The position numbers and the translations under genes are program-made. This document shows, one piece after another, positions 10,767-23,330 of a stretch of DNA of 64,000 nucleotides. The notes below the pieces were generated by a model. That model was not told the DNA's origin, searched no databases, and saw nothing but the letters and a program-made list of their open reading frames with translations. Every line of letters starts with the position of its first letter. Within the stretch, counting starts at the first letter, position 1. Source of the DNA: Nageia nagi (Eukaryota; Pinophyta); contig JBITNC010000001.1 of assembly GCA_050084985.1 (NCBI GenBank), forward strand, positions 5,704,001-5,768,000, written 5' to 3'.

Positions 10767-13700
10767 TCAAACTCCACTCCCCCTTGAAGGAAACTTCACC
10801 AGCTTGAGAGACCCTCAAATCTTGCAGAACTAAGTGTCAGATAGGGGCTTGGTGAACAAAGCAACAGATTTTTTATTCGATGGATAATATTGAAGCTGCA
10901 AGGTGCCATCCATAACTTTCTCTCTAATGAAGTACGCTTGGATTTCCACATGATTTGTTCTCTAATGGAACACAAGGTTCTTAGCTAAAGAAATGACTGA
11001 TTGATTGTCTAAAGATATCAAGGATGGGACAACCTACTCATACCTAATTTCTTTCAAAATATGCCTAAGACAAATCACTTCTTGGGCTACAATAGTCATA
11101 GTTCTATATTCTACTTATGTGGTGGACAAAGTGAAAGTTGGTTGCTTTTTTGAAGATCAAAAGATAGGACCTAATCTAATATTAAATACATAGGAAGTAG
11201 TGAATTTCCTATCATCTCTGCCACCATCATAGTTAGAATTACAGAACCTTGAAAGAACAAAAGAAGGTAACTTGGTAAACTTGAGGGCAAGATCCTTTGT
11301 TCCTTCAATGTACCTTAAAATATTTTTAGTAGCATGAAGATGCTCAACATAAGGCTTGTGCATAAACCTTTTCATTAGATTTAGTGCATAGGTAATATTT
11401 GGCCTAGAGATAGTCAAATAAAGAAGACTACTAATAAGTTTCCTATATTCTATAGCATCTGTCAGCTGAGAGTTTGAGCTATTTTCAAGTTTGATTACAA
11501 GAGCAATGGGAATAGCCATAGGCTTACATTCTACCATTCCAAACTTCTACAAAATATCTGAGATATACTTGGACTAATTTAGGTATGTACAATCATTACA
11601 TTGATACACTTGTATACCAAGGTATTAGTGCAAGAGACTAAGATCAATCATTTCATATTTTTCCTTAAGTTTGGTTACGCACTCATTTATGATCACCATA
11701 TTATTTTCTGTTGTAAAAAGATCATCCACATAGAGGATAATTAAGACCAAGTCCCTTTATTGAGAATATAAAGATCTAAATCTAAGTAGAATTTTGAGAG
11801 CCCAAGAGTTTCAAAATACCCTGAAATCTTCTTGTAACATGATTTTGATGCTTGCTTAAGTCTATACAAAGACTTATTTAGCTTGCACACATGGGACTCT
11901 TTCCTGCATAACAAACCCTTCTGGTTGACTCATAAAGATTTCAACATCTAGGTCACCATTAAGAAATGCACTCTTTACATCAAGCTGAAGCACCTTCCAA
12001 CTTTGAGCTACTAAAAGAGCAAGGATTAATTTGATCATACCATCTTTTCTACTAGTGCAAAGGTTTTCTCATGATCAATTCCATACTTTTGAGTGAAGCC
12101 CTTAACAACCAACCTTGCCTTATATTTCTCAATTTCACCCTCTGAATTTTACTTGATATTATAGATCCTCTTATTTCTAATTATATTTTTTAAGGATGAA
12201 TCTAAAACTAAGTCCCAATTCTATTTTTCATAAACACCTCATATTCTAACTTAATGGCATCCATCCAACAAGCATATTTAGATGCCTCCTTAAAGGTTGA
12301 AGGCTCATTATGATTATTGATTATAGTAAGGAGAGACTCATTCAAATTCATGCTTCTAGTTATCCTTTGAGTTAGAGAATTTTTCTCTTGAGGTGACTTG
12401 TCTGAAAAGATATCTAACCACTTAGGAACTTCCTAAGAGTCTTCAATCACTTCACTTGAAGAAGAGCCAATAAGAACCTCATTGAATTTGACATCCCTTG
12501 AAATAAAAACTACTTTTGTTAAAAAAAAGTAGAGCTTATACCCTTTATGTTGACTTTCATATCCCAAAAAGATGCATTTTACAGACTTATTATCCAACTT
12601 CATCCTTTTATCTAAAACTATGAAGGAAAAAGCTTCACATCCGAAGACTCTTAAATGTGAGATATCAGGTTTCTTTCTTGTACATGCCTCGTATGGAGTT
12701 TTCCCTTCAGCTACTTTTGTGGGACACCTATTTAAGGTGTATATATCAATGCTAACAAATTCACCCCATAAAAACTTAGAGAGATTACCAATCATGCATC
12801 TAGCCATCTCCATTGTGGTCCTATTCTTCCTTTTTGTAATACCATTTTTTTGTGGAGTATAAGGGATAGTAAACTATCTTTTGATCCTATGCTTTGCACA
12901 AAAGTCATTGAACTCATTACTTACATATTCATCCCTATTATTCAACCTTAACATCTTGATATTTAGATTGATTTGATTTTTAACCAAGGCCATGAACTCC
13001 TTGAACATATCAAAGGTTTGATCTTTATGCTCTAGTAGATACCCAAAAGTCATCCTACTAAAGTCATGAATAAAAGTAAGTACATAAGACTCTCCTTCAA
13101 GAGACTTAGTTTGAAAAAGACCTATCAAATCTGAGTGAATTAATTGGATAGGTTGAGATGCCTTAGTTTCCTTATCTTTTTAAAAATTTTGCCTTTTCAT
13201 CTTCCCTAAGATGTAAGTTTCACAAAGGCTAATGGAGGGTGAAATAAGAGGCAATACTTTCACAAGATCTTGATCCTTCATAAGTTGAATACTCTTATGG
13301 TTTAGGTGGCTTAAACATTGATGCCAAAGGTTACCTTTAGAAGAAACATTTGAGGAAAGACACAACTTAGAAGGCACTTGATCAACTATGTAAAGGTCAT
13401 TCTTAATTGATCCTTTTATCAATATGGTAAACCCTTTCTTTAAAACCCAAGAGTTCGAGGTGAACTCAAAGGTATATCCTTTTATTGCAATTTGAATAAC
13501 TAAAAAAAGATTCATTCCTAACTTAGATACAAAGAGCACTTTTTCAATCACCTTTCCATGCATCAAGATGCTTCTAATCCCTTCAACTTCAAGAATAGAG
13601 TTATCATCTATTACTACTGCATCCTTTTTATGTGTGAAAGTTTCCAAATTTATTCCTTTCAAAACTCATATGATTAGTTCAACCTGAATCTACAACCCAA

Positions 13701-14647
13701 TCATTTGTAAAAGTATGAGACTTGGAATAAAAAGCAAAGACATAAACACCTTTTTTTATCCTTCTTTGCTTTTAAGCTCACATTATCTTTGCCTTTTCCA
13801 TTTTCCTCCCTATTTTTCTTAAAGCAGTGGTTCTCTTGTGACCATAGATACCACAATAGTTACAATTTTTGTCAAACTTTTTCTTAACCACATGAGGTTT
13901 GTTTGAATTTCCTTTGTGATCATGATGATTATTGTCATACTTCTTTGTATTTCTCTTAGAATGAGCATGAGGGGTCTTCTTATCATTTTTGAACTTCTTT
14001 TTGAAGTGAGTCATCTTAGTTGCACCTAAAGAAACATTTTGTTCCTTTGGAGAAGAAATCAACACCTTCTTGTTGATGGTCTCTTCATGCTTCAAGAGGA
14101 ATCTAGAAAGATTCTCAAAAGAGAATACTTCCTTTTCATCATCAACCCTAGTCTCAATAACAATCACAAAGTGACTAAACTTGGTTTAGAGGCTTTGTAA
14201 GATGATAAACACCTTAAATTCATCATTAATCCAATTACACCCACAACTCACAAGCTTAGTCATAAGATAAACAATCTTATTCAAGTAGATTCCCACACCT
14301 TCATCTTCCTCTTATCGAGATTGCAAGAGTTTTTGAAGTATTGTGAACCTTTTTGAGAACTTAGACCCAATGTAGATCTTCTTAAGCATATCCCAAGCTT
14401 CTTTAATGGATGTTGAAGTTGAAATCATGAGAAGAACTTTGTATGAAACTACCCTAAAGATCATAGAAGTTACCAACTCATTCTTTTTGTTATATACCTC
14501 CAATGCTTTAGCATTTATTGAAGCGACTTGATTTTCACTCATTGTTTGCCAAAACTTGCATGCTTGAAGTTCTGATTTCATCCTTGGTTCTCAAATACCA
14601 TAATTGGAACCATTAAGGATGTGCTTAGGTGCGAAGGACTCTCCCAT
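10767..14647 (-). pseudogene. Copia B gag-pol relic
   Basis: Start chosen at the ATG ending at 14647 (MGESFAPK), giving a typical copia gag start. Domains in order: UBN2-type gag (14580-13780) with a zinc knuckle CNYCGIYGHKRTTA in which the fourth ligand, Cys, is replaced by Ala; protease with WVVDSG followed by a stop near 13700; pre-integrase zinc region (LWHQCLSHLNH... LCETYILGK, second Cys now Tyr) near 13180-13350; integrase core at 12874-13150, where the first Asp (HSDLIGL) is kept but the second reads LRLNNRDEY with Asn; integrase end at 12433-12813; RT with intact YVDD at 11721-11732; RNase H at 11157-11540 and a stop at 10767-10769 after GGGGGAGTGG. Frameshifts and stops are spread throughout. 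It is dead, but is the best-preserved pol in the window. Confidence 0.95.
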
Positions 14648-16965
14648 TTCTACAAAAAAGTTAATTTATTAAGGCATAAATATATGATTTTCCAAACTTA
14701 ATTACAATTCTAAGTACCAAAATCATGAAACCAACAAATAATTTACTAATCACCAAATATTTAACCAATTATTGTAACAATTGCATGTAACTTAATCATG
14801 TTTAATTCGTTGTAATTGAAAGAAACTTGTATAAATTTGCAAAAATTGACAAGTTGTACTTTAGTAGCTTTGTTGGGTTAATAAGTTGTAGGTTAGTGTT
14901 AGAAGATTGTAATTCATATTAGTGCACTTTGTTTAACCTTAAGTGGATGAAGGTTAGTAAAACTTAATCTACTATTGCATTTGTAGTTAGCATTTGAGGT
15001 TAGTGCACATTCTTCAATTGAATTAACTTAATTTGAGCATTTGATTATTGCTTTAACCACACAAAAAAAGGAACCACACACAACAACAGGTTAGTAGTTT
15101 TCCTTATCTTTGGGTTAGTTACAAAAATAAAGGCTCTAGAAGTTTTTCAACATGCTCAATATCAACAAAACTCTTAACCACTTATAAAAGCAAGGTCAAT
15201 TTATACCAACTTGCTTTAGGGAAGATTTAGTTCAAGAGGAAGATCCATTTCCTCATACATTAAAGCATTAGAGTCCACTGTATAGCAAGTTTGAAAGTGA
15301 AGCATGTGGGCAATGACTTCTTTCTTTTATCTTGCAAGGATTTTCCATTTTATCTTCATATTCTCTTCTCTTTGCTTTCTTCCAAAGTTTGATATTCTTC
15401 TTCTCGATTGCCTCCATTTTTGCAATATGGCTCCTTACTTTCCTATGCTTGGAAGACATTATGAAAAGACTATTTCCATTTTTTTTAAAAAAATTGGATC
15501 AAGGAGGAGTAACATTAATTTCATAAAAAAAGAATCCTTCCTCCCCACCTTTTTTTAAGAAAAGAAATTGAATCTTCGCCTACCTTTTATAAAAAATAAC
15601 TTAACAAATCCCCTTTTTTTATTAATCTCCATCCTTTTTAAATAAATTTCTCCAAAAAAAAAAAAAAAAAACTTAAACAATACAATATATAATTGTTATT
15701 ATTAAATTCAAAGCAAGAAGCATTTATGCCTTCATTCTTCTTCTGTCAAAATATGTACTATTCTGTGAAGGGGTTCTGGAGAAAAAAAATGGGAGTTTTG
15801 ATCAACTGTTTACATGGTTTGAAGTAATGGATGGAGGGGCTGCGGATGAGAGGTGAGTCTTCGACCAGTGAGAGGGGCCAGAGTGAGGAAGAACCGACGA
15901 GGGGAGCGTGATAGTTGGGGTAAGGCGAGCAAAGGGGTTGGGGAGGGAAGCGCATAGGTGCGCAGCGATGGTGTGTGTGACAGGTAGTTTGAAACAGGAG
16001 CAAAGTGTCGAACGATGGGGGCGAAGGGGCAGCAAGGTCTCCATTGTAGAGAGTGGTGCGTAGGGAAGGTACATGTCAGTGACATGGTGGGAGAAATTGT
16101 GGAGAGTTGAGTTAGGGAGTAGACCATATGAGCATTGATTTCACCAAATGCAATAAACACCAGCCGACGAGGGTTGGGCGCAGTGGACCTAGAGGGTTTG
16201 GTGTAGAAAGAGCACCCATGGTGGCCCAGACTGAAAGAATGCTATCAAATGTTGCAGGGAGAAACGCGACCAGAGAGGAGCAGACGACCACTACCGTCAA
16301 GGTAAAAAACTCTTCAATCTCTTCGGTGCAAGCTTGGGCGGCGCCACCAAGGTAGGGTTTGGGAGGAAGCGGGGTGGACTGAGCCACCCAGAGAGGTGGC
16401 AGGTGGTTTTGCCCACATAATTTTATTGTAATTTGCTCTTTATCAAAATAAATATATTTTTATTGTAATTTTAAATGTTAAAAAAAAATTCTATGTAAAT
16501 TAACTCTTTAATATATATATATATATATATATTTTTTTTTTTACTAAAAATACACACAAATTAATGCAAATTTAGAAATAATACATTATTGTTATTTAGA
16601 AAAAAAATTAACTAACACAAGAATGTTGACACATAACAATAACATATTGTTAGTTTTTAGTATAACTATCACATTTTTCATGAAAAATAATGAGTATAAT
16701 TATATTAGCGCTACATATAAAGCAAAGTTTTACTTAAACCAGTTGTAATTACTAACAAAGAAAGAAAAATTTAGTATGAAAAGAAATGTATAGCAAAAAT
16801 ATATTATTTTATCTTAAGCAATTTTTGTAAAAAAAAAGTGGAGTTAACATATACTCACAAAAACATTTTAGTATCATGAAATAACAAAAACAATGATGGA
16901 GAGGAGGTATACCTTAATGAAGATTGTTACCTCACAAAATGGAGTAGGAAGATCTTCAAAGGAAG
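14648..16965 (-). other. Copia B long leader with GC-rich island
   Basis: About 2.3 kb lies between the primer site and gag. Most of it is AT-rich, with a run of 20 A's near 15652-15671 and (AT)n at 16509-16532. In contrast 15830-16400 is strikingly GC-rich and strand-biased: purine-rich on plus, hence pyrimidine-rich on the element's RNA strand. Overlapping minus frames of 81-116 codons occur there, which I attribute to composition (few AT-rich stops). GC-rich islands also occur in the leaders of copia C (59520-59610) and the 15.4-kb element (48610-49250). Confidence 0.7.
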
Positions 16966-16977
16966 GATTTGATACCA
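16966..16977 (-). promoter_or_regulatory. Copia B primer-binding site
   Basis: The minus strand reads TGGTATCAAATC two bases inside the 5' LTR end. Copia elements normally use initiator-Met tRNA, whose complement begins TGGTATCAGAGC; this matches at 10 of 12 positions. The same site follows the 5' LTRs of the 15.4-kb element (47700) and copia C (60232). Confidence 0.88.
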
Positions 16978-16979
16978 AA

Positions 16980-17445
16980 TGAAAGAGGATGAAGGCTCCA
17001 ACCCAAGATCACCTTGGATGAACAATCCTACTTCTAAGAACTCTCAATCAATCACACACAAGATAACACAAGGATGTATAGTGGTGTCTCTCAAGGATGA
17101 GAGTACTCCACTTCAACTCTAGATCTTTACTTTTCAAGAACAATTCTTACAATCTCTTTCAACCTATCTTCCTACAAAGCATGAGCATAACTTTTCTCTA
17201 TTCAAATGCATTTTACAACAAGACCAAGCTCTCTATTTTTGGGAGAGAACCCCATCTCAACTCATTTTTACTCACTTTTTTACCAAAGGTTTACATGAGG
17301 TTAAGAAGGGTCAAGTTGCACATATTTAATTCCCAAATAATAAAAAGGTATTTATAATACTTTTTACTATTTGGATGAATTAAGTATATATGAGAGACTT
17401 TATTTTGTTTGGATACTAAACAATAATGCATTTGGAATTCTAAAA
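16980..17445 (-). repeat. Copia B 5' LTR
   Basis: 466 bp, aligned end to end with 9572-10036. The TATA box of the partner LTR is destroyed here: at the matching place (about 17233-17242) the plus strand reads CTATTTTTGGG instead of CTATTTATAGG. This is the LTR that would drive transcription, so the element is probably silent for this reason alone. Confidence 0.93.
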
Positions 17446-17450
17446 ATGGA
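17446..17450. repeat. Right TSD of copia B (ATGGA)
   Basis: Exact copy of 9567-9571, directly following the 5' LTR end. Confidence 0.92.
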
Positions 17451-17497
17451 ATTTGTATGAAATGCAATGATCGGAGGATATGAAATTCATGGATAAA

Positions 17498-17717
17498 ACA
17501 AGGATGTCTGAGAATGCATGAGGAATCCCAACATTTATTATGGAATCCCAACAATGTATGAGGATGCTCGACAATATACCATGAAGATCGATAATGTACA
17601 ATGAAGCCCTAAAATATACCACAAAGCCCAAAATTGTACCATGAATTTCGATAAGATTCTATGAAGATCGATATTACAGGATGAATCCCAACAATCATAA
17701 GTGAAGGCGTATAATCT
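17498..17717. repeat. 20-bp tandem array, 11 units
   Basis: Eleven consecutive units of exactly 20 bases with no indel, highly diverged in sequence. Examples are ACCATGAAGATCGATAATGT (17578), ACAATGAAGCCCTAAAATAT (17598) and ACCACAAAGCCCAAAATTGT (17618). The rough consensus is ACCATGAAGCCCNANAATNT. Length 20 is not a multiple of three. Confidence 0.9.
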
Positions 17718-18330
17718 ATTTCAAGGCATTAATAGAATGAATTGAATATATAAGAAATCCTTTGATTTTCATGATGCAGATACAATATCATGAAATGCAA
17801 TGATCTTGGGGATATGCATAAAATAAGTTTTATGAAAAGGCTCTAGACACTTTTAAGAAGATGCAATTGTAATATCCAAAGCTAAACTCTGTAACCTTTA
17901 CCACTATTAGTCTAGCGTGTTCCATCATGGGAGCTCTATAAGAAGGTATGGACATCCATCAAAGAGATGTTGTGAATGATTTTTCATCGTATGTTGTCAT
18001 TGTGAATGCCCTAATAGGCATGCATGCAAAATGAGGGAGGATACATAAAGCCTGAGAATTGTTTAACAAGATGAATGTTGCATACACATTTTGATAGAAT
18101 GCATTGATTGGAGGACATGCATGACATAATGCAGACATAATTTCATGGACTGCAATGTTTGCAAGATATGCCTAAAATGGATAAATTAAAAGGGTCCATG
18201 AATTGTTTGATAAAATGCCTTAATGAGATACAACCTTGTGGATTGCAATGATCCCAAGATATGCACTAAATGGGTTTTCTAAAAAGGCTAATGAAACTTT
18301 TAAGATAATAATAGTGAGGATGCCCATCAA

Positions 18331-20360
18331 GGATTCATTTAAAAATCAAACTTGCTACAAAGGTTTTTTGAAGATTACGAACAATTAAAACAATGAGGAT
18401 AAATGAAAATATTGTGGTTCTAAATGAAAATCCATCAAGGATGCCCTTAAAAAATCAAGAAAGGATGCCCAAACTATGAACAAGGATGCCTTTCGTAAAT
18501 ATACTCGCTACAAGGGTTATAAGAACATGAAGAACAAATCAAACTACAAGGTCAATGAATGTAAATGTCCTTTCAAAATATTCTCGATACAAATAAGGGT
18601 TTTCTGAACATGAAGAAAGAAATAAAACAACATTTTTTACAAGTAAAAAGGATTGTTTGAATATGAAGATGAAAATAAATAAAAAAAATTTTACAAGCAA
18701 AAAGGGTTTATTTTTGCCATATACTAGGGGCTGTTTACTTCATGTTAGGGTCCTCGTACTAGCAACGATCGATAGGAAATGGTCGAGTAATTGATTTTAG
18801 GATCATCGTACTAGCAGAGAGCTCCTCATATTGGGAATGATTGAGCAATTGAGATCTGTAGTGATGGGGGTTTCATACAGGCTAAATGAAGTTCGATTAA
18901 CTCATGTGAATATGATTATTACAAATGATAAGTGCTAATTATTAAACAAAAATTCAATCTTCTAATTTAATTGGGTGCAATGTCAGTTCATTGGTAAACA
19001 TTTATTAGGGTTAATCGAACTTAATTTATGCAAGCTAAATAGATTTCAGTTAAACCAACACGTATGATAAATGTTTAAGACTTAAAAAATAAAATGAACG
19101 CTCAAAATTAAGGAATGCTAAGTTACTCGAACTTTGTTTAGCATTTTTAAATGAATTTTGATTAAACCAATGGAGTGACGTAATGGGAGGCATGTAGGTG
19201 GATGATAATACATAAATGCCTAGGTTTAAAAATATCATAAACATTGAGTTTTAAACAAATGGAGCAATGTGATCAGATGATGGAGCAGAGGAGCAACAAC
19301 TATAAATGACTAGAATAAATATGATTAATTACAGGCGTTTATGGTCGAATTGGAGGGAGGATATCCCATCGCTTACTTAGAATGGGAAATGAAGTCCCTA
19401 TTTATACAAGAAGAAAGTGGAGTGTTGAAGATTCCATGAGAATTGACGAATTACAAATCCACTCAGAGAAGCAAACAAAAATATAAAACAAGTGGCTACA
19501 AATTTAGAGAGAAGTATGGGTGACCATACAACAGTACAAAATCATATCTATCTCAGTATAAAGATTAGATATTTGAGCATTTAGCACTCAACCATGTTCC
19601 TACAACTTAATAAATCCAGTAGGTGAATAACTGTGAGTAGCCATTGTTGGGAATCAAAATTCACTGGAAGGAATTCAAACTTGATACATTAAATTCCTTC
19701 ACTATCAAAATAATAAAGAAGTATAATTACTCTAACATGGTAGAATAATATAAACTAGTATCATCATCTCATCCATATAGGAACATCATTAAAACCAACC
19801 AAAGAATTTTTAAAATATTAACATCAAAAATCTTAGGTTTATCATCCATTAAACATCACAAAACAATAACATCTAAGATAGGTAAAACAAAACTCATCAT
19901 CATAACACCATAATATAAAAATCAAGAATAATCACATGAATCCAAATATCATCATATATAAAAAAATAATCATCATAACACAATCCGCCTATCAATCACA
20001 TGACATCCATTCAATATAACCAATCACCAATATCATGAAAAAAAATAAATATAATGTGTCATCCATAAATGAATATAATTCCATAACATATCATTAAAGT
20101 CTAGTAATAACATCATAAAAGTTTAAAAGGCTCAAATATTAGGGTAATCCTCTTGATCACTAGCCTCTCCGCCATGGCCACTAGTCTCACCAATATCTTG
20201 TCCCCTCTGTATTGAAGGACTACCTAAGATCCTCTCTTGGCTAACTTACCTAAGCTCTGAATATGCAACTTGATGATGAGAAGATGTGGTTGTAGCACTC
20301 CTAAGCTCCTCTCTCGATCAGCCATTAGAATCCTACCTCTTGCTCCCTATGCACTAGCAT
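18331..20360. other. No gene seen; degenerate repeats
   Basis: 18400-18710 contains loose repeats of AAGGATGCCC, CTCGCTACAAGGGTT and GAACATGAAGAA-like phrases. 18740-18850 has a repeated CGTACTAGCA phrase. 19650-20140 is AT-rich with many ATCATCAT words. No convincing protein or RNA gene was recognised. Confidence 0.5.
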
Positions 20361-20369
20361 CACCCTAAG

Positions 20370-22180
20370 TATCAATTTATATCAGGAAAGAAAGAGTGTA
20401 AATATCCAAAGACATATAACCTGTAGGAGGTATTAGATAATATAAACTAGGATAATAGGTAGGAACACCCACAAGCCATATGTCAAATACCCCTTGATAG
20501 TAATCTCTCTTGCTGCATGTGTCTTTAACAAAAGATGATGAATGATGCTTTGATCCCCTTTTCATATCCTCAAATCCCATTTATTGGTGTAAGTACTGAA
20601 TAGTATCTCGAGCTATGTCTCTCTCACAATGATACTTGTATCTCTCAACCCTATAACAGAGTCTATCCTCCTTTGAGTGTCAAAGCTGTTATAACTAATT
20701 TTGTAAAGCTTGATTTTCCTAGAAGGATTGATCAAACATCGATTGAGACTACCCAAGTAAAAACTTAAGCTCCTTAATCTCACCCAACAAAGAATTACTA
20801 CTCCAAAATTAAGGGTTGATCCCTCCTCCTCCTGAAAAGCCTCTACATGGGGAAAATCCTTCTTAATAGGAACCTTTATCTTAGACACATCATCATATTG
20901 AGCCATATCTATATTAGTTCCCTACTCTCTAGCTGGCTCCACACCCACATCACCTACTCTCTATCACACTTGCCGGCCCTCATCACCCTCCTCCATCTCA
21001 AAGGCCCACCACACAACAAAAATCTCAATGACTACAACATCATCATCATGAACCTCCTCCTTAATATCCTCATTACCGTTGGGATCCATCTCAACATAAA
21101 TAAGAGGTTCTATCCCATCATTAGGAATAGTTCCCTCTCTTTGATAATGTACATGCTCTGGAGGGACATCTTGACCCAAACCAAATTATCATCTAACATG
21201 CTCAAAATTGAAATACTCTAATAACTTCATACTATGACCGTTGAGAACTATAACATGATAAATTCCCATAAGCTCCACATCTAATCCATCCTATGTTGGA
21301 TACTATCATTAAGAACAAAACCTAAGATGATCAGGAATAAGATGGCTGGTCACTTTACGATAATATCTGACATCTTGACAAATGCCATCCGTAGGATGAA
21401 TGTGATAGTCCTCTCTCCATCTACCAACCCCTGTTGTATAGCAGACTGTATTTGAAAATATGGGGATAGGGAGTCCATGAGGATGTGTAATGGCTATGTT
21501 CTCATATGCCCATGCCTGCAATGTGATCATGAATTTCAAAGAAGTCCTCTACCCTTGAGCGTGGAAAAATAGCCCCTTGTAACATTGAGCTAACAAAGTA
21601 GGAGCTCAAGCAAATATTGTACCATGCTATATCATATTTGCCACAACTTGAATAAGGGACCAAGGGAATCAACTACTCCCAATATCAGGTAGAGCATAAC
21701 ACTGAATTAATTCCATAAAATAGGAGAACCTAATGCTCCCTTGCTAGTCATCTCACCATAATTGATAATATTGGATGCCTCTGAGTTGATATCAGACATA
21801 ATACCAGCCACTCTATCAGCCTCATACATGTAGGAAATAACAACTTGAGCATCATCTTTATCGATGATGTGTTGAATTTACTAACCATGAATGGGAAAAT
21901 GGTAGAGATGATAAATATCCTCCATAGTAATTATCATCTCCTCTATTGAGAGATGGAATGTGGAGGTGGTGGAATCCCACCTCTCAAGCAAAGCTACAAC
22001 AAGAGGATACTCCTAGTGAATGCAACCTATGAAGGGTTCGATGATGAAACCCACACCCTAAAGAAATGCATGATTTGCATCATTAAGAAATGGGCATCCC
22101 TCGGTAACAATAGTAGGATATCAAACCCTAAGGTCGAAAACATATTTAATCAAAAATATAAGATAGGCTAAGTAACCTAA
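20370..22180 (-). pseudogene. Plant mobile domain (PMD) relic 1
   Basis: Minus-strand reading starts near 22160 and gives ALLERWDSTTSTFHLSIEE, then MIITMEDIYHLYHFPIHG (about 21850-22000). This matches the PMD core ([32 protein letters not shown]..G). Later segments read LQAWAYENIAITHPHGLP (about 21490-21525), then GRWREDYHIHPTDG and DVRYYRK, equivalent to the W.WE.I...RP and Y...LD parts of the domain. A less conserved tail with an acidic run (EDIKEEVHDDD, 21040-21070) follows to 20370. PMD proteins include plant MAIN/MAIL1 and many transposon-encoded relatives. Multiple stops and frameshifts are present. It lies about 1.1 kb left of an LTR-start-like motif (23305), so it is probably an antisense passenger gene of a gypsy element. 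Confidence 0.8.
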
Positions 22181-23290
22181 TAATAATAATAATAACTTAG
22201 GGTTGGAACATTGATGACCTTGTCAATGAGTTGTAGAGTCGTTGGCATCTGCTAGCTAAACATTTACGATCCTAAAATAGTTTGGCTCTGATCGGTAACC
22301 ATGATTGGAAAAACTAAAAAATTAAAAAATATAAAAAAATAATTGTAAAAACTCAAGCAATTAAAAAACATCTAAACACTAAATTAGGGTTTAGTTCTTG
22401 CATTTAAGCTACAAAAATATGTATTTAATAAAAAAAGTAAAGAGTATTTTAAAACCCTACCTCATCCCTGTTAGCTCTCATCTTGGTTTGTCTCCTCCTT
22501 GGTGGCATGCTAGCCTATAGAAGATGACATGAAACTAATAGAGGGAAGTCAAAGGATGATAAAAGTGTGGGGACTAACAAGAGTTTTGACTGCAGGAGAA
22601 AGTGATAAATGGAAAATGATAGGTCACTTTTATTTTTATTCATCCACAGACTTAGACACTGATAATTTTAAAATGGATACTAGTGACTTGAGTGGAACAT
22701 TGATGACTTACCAAAAACATCGATGACCATTTAAAATTAAATTTTCAAAGAAAAAAGAATGTGTCAATCAAAATGAACTAAGCTTCCTATTTTTCACCTC
22801 GACTAGAGTGATATGCTTAAAAGAGATTGAATCTTATGAACAATTCAAGCTTTGAAAAGATTGAACATGACTTAAAACATAGTATGACCTTTTGCACAAG
22901 ATCATCATCTAACATCATTGTCAAGATAAAGAGCAATAAAAAATGAATCATCTGTGCATACAAAACAAACTTATTATCATGTACTCACTTCAACATGTAG
23001 AGATGAACTAAAGTCTCATCACATAACTGCCACATAACAACATACAATATGGAGATAAATATAAGTGATATTTTGGTGTGCAATATCACTATTTTCAAAA
23101 TGCATCAAGTGTAAAATATTAGAAAATGAATTAATCATGATTTAACCAATCAAATTTGACTTATTCAAGAGATTAGATCAATTTAAAGCATCAACCTAAG
23201 AGTCGAAAACACAAGTTAGGGAACTTGGATATGTCCACTTTTCAAATAAAGGAAATTTTTGAATTATCCTCCACTTTTATCAAAGGATAA
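22181..23290. other. No gene seen
   Basis: AT-rich sequence between PMD relic 1 and the polypurine-like tract, including a short (TAA)n run near 22181-22194. No frame is supported. Confidence 0.5.
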
Positions 23291-23330
23291 TTCAAAAAGG
23301 GGTAAAATATAGACACTTGAAAAATGACTC
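23288..23330 (+). other. Polypurine tract and LTR-start-like motif (gypsy)
   Basis: The sequence AAAAAGGGG is followed within a few bases by TATAGACACTTGAAAAATG. It parallels the motif at 32074-32105 (AAAAAGGGG then TGTAAACACCTAAAAATTG). The TGTARACACC start is common in Tat-type gypsy LTRs. I cannot define the other LTR end or a partner copy by eye. Confidence 0.45.

Larger units (their letters stand above)
9572..17445 (-). mobile_element. Copia B: complete, decayed Ty1/copia LTR retrotransposon
   Basis: A 7.87-kb element bounded by 465/466-bp LTRs and a perfect 5-bp duplication (ATGGA). On the minus strand the order is 5' LTR (16980-17445), primer-binding site (16966-16977), a 2.3-kb leader, gag-protease-integrase-RT-RNase H (14647 down to 10767), a post-pol region and the 3' LTR (9572-10036). 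This is the copia domain order, integrase before RT. The LTRs differ at roughly one base in ten to twelve by eye, so the insertion is not recent. All coding domains carry stops or altered catalytic residues, so it cannot move by itself. Confidence 0.95.
17446..18330 (+). pseudogene. PPR gene relic
   Basis: Plus-strand fragments of plant PPR motifs with stops and frameshifts. Near 17455 the frame gives NAMIGGYEIHG; at 17765-17870 ADTIS.NAMILG and EKALDTFKKMQL; at 17885-18060 NSVTFTTISLACSIMGAL.EGMDIHQR, VVIVNALIGMHAK.GRIHKA and ELFNKM; at 18125-18290 DIISWTAMFARYA, VHELFDKMP and LWIAMIPRYALNG. PPR proteins bind organellar RNA; the SW.AMI..YA and VVNALI.MYAKCG.I..A.ELF.KM words are diagnostic of the PLS subclass. 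The copy is interrupted by a 20-bp array (17498-17717), which breaks any frame. It begins right at the copia B insertion edge, but I could not find its continuation left of 9567. Confidence 0.85.

Noticed and set aside
15758-16387. Overlapping minus-strand frames of 81-116 codons in the copia B leader
   Set aside because: They lie in a GC-rich, strand-biased island where stop codons are rare, overlap each other in different frames and show no motif.
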